Part shown: positions 20,565-25,642 of the stretch, piece after piece
Numbering within the stretch: position 1 is the stretch's first letter
Layout of the letters: the number at the start of each line of letters is the position of its first letter
Source: a virus
Length of the DNA: 28,388 nucleotides
Reading direction: 5' to 3' (one strand)
Virus record (IMG/VR): IMGVR_UViG_3300049595_002635
Span: 1 to 28,388 of that record
Notes under the pieces: generated by a model
The model's input: the letters and a program-made list of their open reading frames with translations, nothing else
What the model was told of the DNA's origin: nothing
Databases searched by the model: none
Program-made: the position numbers and the translations under genes

Positions 20565-20758
20565 TGCTCAAGCAATACTTCCTCTTTAAGTCTTTCGGCT
20601 TCGGGGTCGGGGGCGATGCACATCATCAGTGCTTGGCGGGCCTTCTCCAATTGCCTTTCTTTCTGCTCTAGCAGAGCCTCCAAGATCCCCGAAACGGGAG
20701 GAGGATTTATTGTAGAATGAATGCGTCCCACCGTCATTTGTAGGTGTTCTACAGTCAC
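20561..20758 (-). CDS. Small helical hypothetical protein
   Basis: 65 residues from GTG 20758, overlapping the previous stop as GTGA. The C-terminal two thirds is a long charged helix (GILEALLEQKERQLEKARQA) with a second helix after PDPEAERL, likely a coiled coil. Placed between an HTH protein and the resolvase; no family recognised. Confidence 0.6.
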   Translation of the reverse strand: MTVEHLQMTVGRIHSTINPPPVSGILEALLEQKERQLEKARQALMMCIAPDPEAERLKEEVLLEQ

Positions 20759-21084
20759 TTAATGATTCCTTCTTGACGAGCGATGGCCTCAATCTGGCTC
20801 ACATACTCGCGGGTACAATTGAATGCTTCGGCAACGGCAGTGAAGTTGGTTTCGGGGTTGTTCATAATAAAGCCCAAAATCTTGAAAGACCTTCCCCCGT
20901 TGTACAGACGCCTCTTGGTGGTCTTCTTGCGCCTTGCCCGAATGCCAGTCCGCTTCAGCGCCGAAGCCATAGCATGGTAGCTTGCTCCGTGTTTTACGGC
21001 CAGTTCACCAATGGTGATTTCGGGGTTTTCCTGAATTTCAGTAGGTAGAGTAGATGTGTTGATCATATAATTATGTGTTGACAT
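20755..21084 (-). CDS. Helix-turn-helix DNA-binding protein
   Basis: 109 residues with two helix-turn-helix-like units. The first is ITIGELAVKHGASYHAMASA (24-43), followed by a basic stretch (RTGIRARRKKTTKRRLYNGG). The second is TNFTAVAEAFNCTREYVSQI (79-98). It is preceded by a palindrome (21074-21090) over its own start, so it may regulate itself. It sits at the head of the long minus-strand cluster and next to the structured-RNA interval, so it is a candidate regulator of either. The target is not known. Confidence 0.7.
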   Translation of the reverse strand: MSTHNYMINTSTLPTEIQENPEITIGELAVKHGASYHAMASALKRTGIRARRKKTTKRRLYNGGRSFKILGFIMNNPETNFTAVAEAFNCTREYVSQIEAIARQEGIIK

Positions 21085-21090
21085 TACACA
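21074..21090. promoter_or_regulatory. Operator-like inverted repeat over the HTH gene start
   Basis: TGTGT (21074-21078) and ACACA (21086-21090) form a perfect inverted repeat with a 7 nt spacer. It covers the start codon of the HTH gene at 21084. A dimeric repressor bound here would block this gene. The AT palindrome AAATATTAATATTT (21114-21127) lies 24 bp away. Confidence 0.35.
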
Positions 21091-21118
21091 GTAGATGGGC
21101 TTTAATCCCTGTCAAATA

Positions 21119-21403
21119 TTAATATTTAGGGGGCGTTGGAACTTTCCGTTTCCGCGCCCTCTGTGGTTTACGGGCCTTTCTCTGTTCCTTGTGGAACAAT
21201 TTGTGGCACACCTTGCAAAGGCAGATCAGGTCATCCAGATGGTTGAGTTCATCCCCTTGGTGTTCGTAGGTGCGGTGGTGGGCCTGAAGTTCTAGCGGGC
21301 TATTGCAAACCCCACACCTCCACCCGAACCGCTTCTTCACCAGTCGGCTTACTTCCCTCCAGTAAGGGGTGTGCAAGTAGGCTTTGTAGGATTCTTTATC
21401 CAC
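21119..21403 (-). CDS. HNH endonuclease
   Basis: 94 residues from GTG 21403. The zinc and active-site pattern is complete: WRCGVC (C30, C33), LQAHHRTYEH with the catalytic histidine pair (H42, H43), LNHLDDLICLCKVCHKLFH (N54, C63, C66, H71), then a basic tail (KEQRKARKPQRARKRKV). It is of the short free-standing kind common near terminase genes or as a homing nuclease. It is the first gene of the minus-strand cluster, right next to the structured-RNA interval. Confidence 0.88.
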   Translation of the reverse strand: MDKESYKAYLHTPYWREVSRLVKKRFGWRCGVCNSPLELQAHHRTYEHQGDELNHLDDLICLCKVCHKLFHKEQRKARKPQRARKRKVPTPPKY

Positions 21404-21423
21404 AGAAAGATCTTACTCTCTTG

Positions 21424-21452
21424 TTGACAGAGTGGCCACTCTTAGTTATTTT
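21424..21452 (+). promoter_or_regulatory. Sigma-70-like promoter with a 14 bp palindromic operator in the spacer
   Basis: TTGACA (21424-21429), 17 nt, then TATTTT (21447-21452): a perfect -35 box at ideal spacing with a fair -10 box. The spacer holds AGAGTGGCCACTCT (21429-21442), a perfect 14 bp palindrome, exactly where a repressor would block RNA polymerase. It points rightward into the gene-free interval with the RNA helices. Inferred, but three independent signs agree. Confidence 0.55.
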
Positions 21453-21458
21453 GGCGTT

Positions 21459-21546
21459 CGTTTGCATAGTTCTGGGTGCGGTTCCGTTTGCGGTGTCTTA
21501 TCGTTGACTTTGTTTCGGGGCCGCACCCTCTCTTTTTTTGATTGAC
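21459..21546 (+). ncRNA. Putative short RNA ending in a helix plus T-tract
   Basis: Starting about 7 nt after the putative -10 box, the RNA would contain GGGTGCGG (21474-21481) pairing with CCGCACCC (21531-21538), 8 perfect base pairs, with CCG-TTTG-CGG (21484-21493) inside. TCTCTTTTTTT follows at once, as in an intrinsic terminator. This would be a ~85 nt RNA, or a leader/attenuator before the larger RNA. There is no coding frame of note. Confidence 0.45.
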
Positions 21547-21548
21547 TC

Positions 21549-21990
21549 TTGTTTGAACGTTTTGTAGGGTCGCGGTGTCAACGACATGACAGGCACCGTA
21601 AAGTGGGCGTGAAATATGCCACTAGAACCTGTGACGAGGTATGCAAGGGTAAAACCGCCGCACTCACAGTTAGCCATCCGTCCCATTGCTTGATCTTATT
21701 GCGGCGTGGGAATCCAGAAAAACTCTGGTAAGCGCGAGGGATAATACCCTCGGAGGTTGATTGCGATTGTTTGAAGGTCTATTAGCGGCTTCGGAGCCTA
21801 GATCGTGATCTGTGGAATAAAGCGGAGGACTCACTCACAAGGAATGAGCCGATCCATTTTGACCATGCCTTTGCCCCTGCGGGGGCGAGGTGTGGTCATT
21901 CGGTAGGATCTAGCTCAAAGGAATTAATCAATCCTATAGGCGGGCGACTGGCTCCTAGCCCGCCGTTTGGGAGTGTTTCCGAAATTTTAA
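21549..21990 (+). ncRNA. Structured RNA, domain A of a putative giant phage RNA
   Basis: Gene-free but dense in helices. The clearest is 21847-21917: GAGC/GCTC, GATCC/GGATC, GACCA/TGGTC, CCT/AGG and GCCCC/GGGGC stack around a TGCG loop, with small symmetric internal loops, about 22 bp in all. Others are CGCCGCA (21657-21663) with TGCGGCG (21701-21707), ACAGG (21590-21594) with CCTGT (21629-21633) enclosing AGTGG/CCACT, CCAGA/TCTGG (21715-21729), CGAGGG/CCCTCG (21736-21753), GGTCTA/TAGATC (21777-21805) with GGCT/AGCC inside, and GGCGGGC/GCCCGCC (21939-21964). They are nested without serious conflict. Strand is + by the promoter and T-tracts. The class is unknown; giant ornate phage RNAs (GOLLD, ROOL) are the natural comparison. 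Confidence 0.55.
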
Positions 21991-22080
21991 AAACCCATTT
22001 AACAGAGTAAAACCATGATTTGGTTACGCAGATATGGAGGATAATACATAAAATATGTATCCCTTAAAAAAACATTGAAC

Positions 22081-22577
22081 GCCCCGAAGGGGCTATGGTC
22101 TATGTATCTATGAACAACTTTGCGGGATGCATTGAGGGTGCCACTGTGAACACGGGGGCAAGCGACCTGAAATCCCGCAATTCCGAACGTTTCGATGCGC
22201 GTCTCCATGGCGCGGGAATAAACGATGAGGAAAATGCTGGGCAGCGTAGCAATACTGGAGCCACCGTATGGTGGACTCCGTGGTCGGGAGGACTCCAAGG
22301 TTTATTTGCCCGTGTAGAGCTAAAATCTACACCCCACTGGAGCCGTAACCATGGGAACCCGTGCGCTGAAAAGTGGATGCATACTCGTCCCCAGCAAATT
22401 TTTTCTAGCAGGAGCAGGATGGGTAAGCGTGAGTCCGATGCTCATGTGAGGGGTGCAGCCGTGGCCCAGCGTCTGCATTCCGCTATTTTTGGAGGCGGGG
22501 AGACTCGGCATGAAAATGCGAAGGCTTCAAAGGCTGGGGGGTCGATGAAGTCGCGCCACCCCGCTTCCAATCTTTTT
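22081..22577 (+). ncRNA. Structured RNA, domain B of a putative giant phage RNA
   Basis: Further nested helices on the + strand. GCCCC/GGGGC (22081-22093). GCGGGAT (22122-22128) with ATCCCGC (22172-22178), enclosing TGCC...GGCA and GTG-AA-CAC. CGTTT/AAACG (about 22188-22224) enclosing GCGC/GCGC. GGAG-CCACC-GTAT-GGTGG-A-CTCC (22257-22279). GTGTAGA/TCTACAC (22312-22332). CCACT/AGTGG (22335-22375) enclosing CATGGG-AA-CCCGTG. GCAT-GAAA-ATGC (about 22508-22519), a GNRA-capped hairpin. Finally GGAGGCGGGG (22491-22500) with CCCCGCTTCC (22559-22568). An open frame crosses part of this stretch, but its protein does not look real. Whether A and B are one RNA of ~1.1 kb or two cannot be told. Confidence 0.5.
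22491..22577 (+). terminator. Terminator-like closing helix and T-tract before a start codon
   Basis: GGAGGCGGGG (22491-22500) and CCCCGCTTCC (22559-22568) pair over 10 bp with one G-U, followed by AATCTTTTT (22569-22577), then the ATG of the secreted protein. A 3' end here would separate the RNA from the gene. Read-through would put the gene under the RNA's control. Confidence 0.45.
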
Positions 22578-22862
22578 ATGAAAAAACTACTACTACTACT
22601 ACCACTGTTACTGAGTAATACCCTTGCCCAAGATGGATCGTTCAATGGGACGGTCTATGATTTGGATTCGGGGCGGATACAGGTTATTAGCGGGTCTGTG
22701 GATATCAAACCCAAAGAGGACACATATCTTTCGACTCTTCGCCGTATTAATGCGGAGTTGGCGGAGTCAAACGCACGATTGGATGCGGAGATTACAGCCA
22801 GCCGTCAGCTTTACGAGTTGCGCCGTCAAACGAGGCTTCTTGAAGAAATTGCCAACAAATGA
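22578..22862 (+). CDS. Secreted/periplasmic protein with signal peptide and coiled coil
   Basis: 94 residues from ATG 22578. MKKLLLLLPLLLSNTLAQDG is a classic Sec signal peptide with a likely cut after LAQ or TLA. A short beta-like region follows (FNGTVYDLDSGRIQVISGSV), then a long charged helix (LRRINAELAESNARLDAEIT...) to the end, a coiled coil. It could be a spanin-like or envelope-associated protein; the neighbouring lipoprotein at 23479 makes a pair worth considering. The frame is open upstream for 160 codons, but that part overlaps RNA helices and looks non-protein. No Shine-Dalgarno motif; the TGA overlaps the next ATG by 4 nt. Confidence 0.7.
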   Translation: MKKLLLLLPLLLSNTLAQDGSFNGTVYDLDSGRIQVISGSVDIKPKEDTYLSTLRRINAELAESNARLDAEITASRQLYELRRQTRLLEEIANK

Positions 22863-23509
22863 GCAACTATCTTAACGTTAATATCCCCACATTCTTTGCT
22901 TTTGTAGACGAGGGGTTCTTCTACGATCTTGAACCCTGTGTTAGTAGGGAGAGACAGCTAGTCGAGGTATTTGCCTTCACCTCCATCCCCCAACGGTGTG
23001 GGTTGTTTAGCGTGATGACCGAATACGGAAGCCAGCATGCCCGTGTCCCGATCCATTACCTCCATGCAGAGGATACAGGAGGATCGTCTTACCCGCTAGA
23101 TTGGATACAGCTATGGGATTCCATGAGCTACTATTGCTCGGTTAATATCTTGGACTACTGCAAGAATAGGGCGGCAAATATCATGCTTAAGAATAAGTCT
23201 TTTGAAAAAGCAAAGTATATGTTCACCTTGGACTGGTGTTTCGGCCCCCACTATACCTCTGGCTACGGCGAGATGGCGGCTGGGCATAAGTGCGGACATG
23301 TATTGGTTGGAGAGGGTGGTCAATATTTTTTACAACCTAACAACCGTGTATTGTGGATGGACGGTGGGTCGTTTATTGCCAAACAGTTTCCCATGAAGCC
23401 CGACTGGAGGGTGTTTAGCCAAGAGTTTAGCTGCGAGCATACAGGCAGCAGATGGGTTAGCGAAAGCGAGGAGGAGCTATGGTTCTACGACTTCAAAGAG
23501 CAGGGATAG
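22859..23509 (+). CDS. Conserved hypothetical phage protein
   Basis: 216 residues. MTEYGSQHARVPIHYLHAED, YPLDWIQLWDSMSYYCSVNI, KYMFTLDWCFGP, GHKCGHVLVGEGGQYFLQPN and NRVLWMDGGSFIAKQ follow blocks I know from uncharacterised proteins in many environmental phages (TEYGxxxARxPIHxLR...LDxLQLWDxxSY...KCGHxxxLxxGxxxxQPNNR). Some resemblance to beta-rich or jelly-roll folds is possible. Its ATG overlaps the previous stop as ATGA. The function is unknown. Confidence 0.8.
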   Translation: MSNYLNVNIPTFFAFVDEGFFYDLEPCVSRERQLVEVFAFTSIPQRCGLFSVMTEYGSQHARVPIHYLHAEDTGGSSYPLDWIQLWDSMSYYCSVNILDYCKNRAANIMLKNKSFEKAKYMFTLDWCFGPHYTSGYGEMAAGHKCGHVLVGEGGQYFLQPNNRVLWMDGGSFIAKQFPMKPDWRVFSQEFSCEHTGSRWVSESEEELWFYDFKEQG

Positions 23510-23769
23510 TAATCGCACTACTTGTTACAAGTGGTTGTGTTTCTTGTCCACCCCGCCCCTATCCTTGGAACTTCCCCCCAGAACATGAATGGAACGCGCC
23601 ATTGGAGACTAGTTGGGTAAATGCTGTTGACGCCTTCCGCAACTGGACAGCCCCCAAAGGTAAGATCTGGAACCCGCTTATTCGGCAGTATGAGCCTGAC
23701 TTTGGCTATGAGATTGAGCTTTTGAAGGCTCTTCCGCCAGATACTGAGGAACATGAACTGTATCAATAA
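23479..23769 (+). CDS. Small lipoprotein
   Basis: 96 residues. The N-terminus is a lipoprotein signal peptide: MVLRLQRAGIVIALLVTSGC, with lipobox LVTSGC and the cysteine at 20, followed by VSCPPRPYPW. The mature part is proline- and tryptophan-rich with an acidic end (DTEEHELYQ). AGGAGGAG stands 4 nt before the ATG. It overlaps the previous gene by 31 nt. A short proline-rich lipoprotein next to a secreted coiled-coil protein recalls the outer- and inner-membrane parts of spanins, but order and sizes differ from the classical case. The last ~90 nt overlap the HNH gene on the other strand. Confidence 0.7.
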   Translation: MVLRLQRAGIVIALLVTSGCVSCPPRPYPWNFPPEHEWNAPLETSWVNAVDAFRNWTAPKGKIWNPLIRQYEPDFGYEIELLKALPPDTEEHELYQ

Positions 23770-24064
23770 TCCAACCTTGCTTGCGGGCTTCCCGCCCGTT
23801 AGCGTGGCACCAATCATGGCACAATCGGCAAAGCGCGGCAAAAAGACTGTAGTCACAAAGATAGCGACCAACCCTGCCCGCCTTATGATGGATATCTTGA
23901 CTCTTCGCCTTCTTACATTTCTCGCATACGGGATGCAGTGCCAAGTAGGCTTTTTTTACCTTTGTATACTCATTGTACTCACGCTGGCGTTTGGGGGATG
24001 CGCTCCGCAACCTTCCGCTGCGCTTAAGTGGGGTTTTTGAACGAAGTGGAGTTTTTCTTGTCAT
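23678..24064 (-). CDS. HNH endonuclease, free-standing
   Basis: 128 residues from ATG 24064. The N-terminus is basic (MTRKTPLRSKTPLKRSGRLR...). HPVCEKCKKAKSQDIHHKAG (C47, C50, HH at 59-60) and LCRLCHDWCHANGREARKQG (C79, C82, H83, H87) match the small phage HNH proteins with CxxC...HHxxGR...LCxxCHxWxHxN. It lies alone on the minus strand inside a + strand cluster, tail to tail with the lipoprotein gene (92 nt overlap) and 7 nt from the divergent gene at 24072, which looks like a later insertion. The C-terminal tail (SKAQSHSQSQAHTAE) is low-complexity. Confidence 0.82.
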   Translation of the reverse strand: MTRKTPLRSKTPLKRSGRLRSASPKRQREYNEYTKVKKAYLALHPVCEKCKKAKSQDIHHKAGRVGRYLCDYSLFAALCRLCHDWCHANGREARKQGWIIDTVHVPQYLAEEPSKAQSHSQSQAHTAE

Positions 24065-24071
24065 ACCTACT

Positions 24072-24260
24072 ATGATCACTTGGAACGATTACAATAATAC
24101 AAAACCTGATACAGAGGGAATCTACCTCATCAAAAACGATGAGTCAAACCCTCCATTGAAGTGGGCCTGCCACTACCATCCCCACCATGGATGGAGTGGG
24201 ATTGGACATATCCTTGAACGTGTGATTAAGTATTGGAGTCCATGGCCCGATTCAAAGTAG
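24072..24260 (+). CDS. Small DUF551-like protein
   Basis: 62 residues from ATG 24072 (MITWNDYNNTKPDTEGIYLI). The layout of W...P...GxYLxK..., a middle strand region with W (HPHHGWSGIGH) and the ending VIKYWSPWPDSK recalls DUF551 (start W, GxYLV, end VTHWMPLP). DUF551 proteins are small phage and bacterial proteins of unknown function. The match is by eye. Confidence 0.65.
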   Translation: MITWNDYNNTKPDTEGIYLIKNDESNPPLKWACHYHPHHGWSGIGHILERVIKYWSPWPDSK

Positions 24261-24466
24261 TCCTAACCGTAATCAATGAAGACTCCGTCTCCCCATTCGT
24301 GGTTGGCCCACGGTTCCGTCGAGGAACCCCCATGCCAATGGAAGCGTTGTTCGCTGAACGTGGTGGTTACTTCTTTGACCCAGAATCAGAAATCGAGATG
24401 GCCAGAGATTGCGCCGAATCCTTTCAAAAATACATCAATCAATCAGAGAAAAAAAAGAAAAAATGA
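24242..24466 (+). CDS. Small hypothetical protein
   Basis: 74 residues from ATG 24242 (MARFKVVLTVINEDSVSPFV), overlapping the preceding gene by 19 nt. Beta-like first, then helical (ESEIEMARDCAESFQKYINQ), with a lysine tail (SEKKKKK). No family recognised. Confidence 0.65.
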   Translation: MARFKVVLTVINEDSVSPFVVGPRFRRGTPMPMEALFAERGGYFFDPESEIEMARDCAESFQKYINQSEKKKKK

Positions 24467-24654
24467 GCGAAAGTAATAAAACTTACATTGTGTGCCACGG
24501 AGAAAAAATTGTGGAACTGGACAGGTTTGGCATGAGTAAAGAGGAGGCCAACCAAGAAGCCCAAAGACTCATGGCCCATGGCTACAAAAATGTCAGGGTG
24601 CGTCTGGAAGACCCCCTCCATCCTAGCTGGCCTCTTAACTTCGACGCGCAGTGA
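24463..24654 (+). CDS. Small hypothetical protein
   Basis: 63 residues from ATG 24463, ATGA overlap with the previous gene (MSESNKTYIVCHGEKIVELD...). YIVCHGEKIVELDRFG, then a helix (SKEEANQEAQRLMAHGYKNV) and VRVRLEDPLHP: the beta-alpha-beta order is that of a small fold seen in many phage proteins of unknown function. Confidence 0.65.
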   Translation: MSESNKTYIVCHGEKIVELDRFGMSKEEANQEAQRLMAHGYKNVRVRLEDPLHPSWPLNFDAQ

Positions 24655-25634
24655 ATATCGTCTTCGCCTACCACAACGGAGACGCTGATCTGGCTATGGA
24701 GTCGGCCAAGGCTATTACGGCTTTTGGTATCAACATGCGACATAAAGCCACTTTATGCTGTACGAAGGATACATTAAACACCAATTCGATTATCCAAGAA
24801 CTAAAGAAATCGTTTCCCGAAGTTGACCAGATAACAGCACAGGACGGGTTTAGTGGCTGGCCGCTTGGCCCGAACCAGATGTTCAGTGATGTGGCTGCTG
24901 CCATGTATTCAACCAACGCTCCGTTCTACTTCTGGGAGCCAGACTGCGTCCCCATGAAAGAAGGGTGGGTGGATGATTTGGATGCCGAATATCACAGAAA
25001 GGTCGGCATCATGGGCCACCTCTACGAAGGAGGTATGGCATGCAATGGAAAGAATATTTACAAGATGATTGTGGGTAGTGCGGTGTATCCGCCTAATTTT
25101 CTAGACTTTTGTCCTTCCGCGCAGTCCTTATCAACCTACAACTTGGCTTACAAGAATGCAGGAACGATCCCTGAACCATGGGATGTAAGGTGCCGTTGGA
25201 ACTTTATGGCTATCGGTCGGGACACTCCGCTAATCAGAACCTACTGGAAGAGCGTAAACTACCAGTGGAGGGATGGGAAGATTGTTTTCTACGCTGAAGA
25301 CCCCGAAGCCCAAGCGGTTCAGGGTGTTACTTGCCCAGACCGAATCATCTCCAGCCAAGCTGTAGTCATCCACGGGTGTAAAGACGGATCGCTCCACAAA
25401 ATGGCACAAGATGGGTTTCCAATGCCGTCAGATTCGACGGGCTTAGAGCAAAGCGTCAGCAATGATACACAAGTGGTGACAGTTTGCGATAAAGCCCCAG
25501 AAGTGGTGCGTAAACCGCCCAAAAAAGCCAAGAAAAAGCGGGTAATCTCGGAAGTAGAGCGCGAACGCCGTAGGCAATCGATGATGGCGATTTTGCAAAG
25601 AAAGCGTGAACGAAAGGCCCAAGAGGCTGTCTAA
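24651..25634 (+). CDS. Glycosyltransferase-like protein (paralogue of 3519-4307)
   Basis: 327 residues from GTG 24651, overlapping the previous stop as GTGA. MNIVFAYHNGDADLAMESAK opens a GT-A-like fold; PFYFWEPDCVPMKEGWVDDL (91-110) holds the acidic ExD motif, then GSAVYPPNFLDFCPSAQSLS and, later, ISSQAVVIHGCKDGS. The WExD, YPP and CP blocks match the minus-strand protein at 3519-4307. The last ~45 residues are very basic (KPPKKAKKKRVISEVERERR, then QSMMAILQRKRERKAQ), a nucleic-acid- or envelope-binding tail that the paralogue lacks. It stands directly before DnaB. Substrate unknown; DNA, virion or host glycan are all possible. Confidence 0.7.
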   Translation: MNIVFAYHNGDADLAMESAKAITAFGINMRHKATLCCTKDTLNTNSIIQELKKSFPEVDQITAQDGFSGWPLGPNQMFSDVAAAMYSTNAPFYFWEPDCVPMKEGWVDDLDAEYHRKVGIMGHLYEGGMACNGKNIYKMIVGSAVYPPNFLDFCPSAQSLSTYNLAYKNAGTIPEPWDVRCRWNFMAIGRDTPLIRTYWKSVNYQWRDGKIVFYAEDPEAQAVQGVTCPDRIISSQAVVIHGCKDGSLHKMAQDGFPMPSDSTGLEQSVSNDTQVVTVCDKAPEVVRKPPKKAKKKRVISEVERERRRQSMMAILQRKRERKAQEAV

Positions 25635-25642
25635 CGCTTCCT

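Noticed and set aside
22039-22062. Hairpin ATACATA/TATGTAT with GG/CC as a terminator
   Set aside because: The stem is clear but A-rich and is followed by AAAAAAA, not T, on the + strand, and has no T-tract after it on the minus strand either. It may simply join domains A and B of the RNA.
22095-22577. Long N-terminal extension (161 codons) of the secreted protein in the same frame
   Set aside because: The protein text is of odd composition, has no domain look, and would bury an obvious signal peptide in the middle. The DNA is full of complementary helices, so an RNA explains it better.
21549-22577. Group I or group II intron, RNase P RNA or tmRNA
   Set aside because: I looked for the group I P7 core, the group II domain V and end consensus, the GAGGAAAGTCC-type RNase P core and a tRNA-like end, and found none. 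No split gene flanks the interval either. A covariance search could still overturn this.
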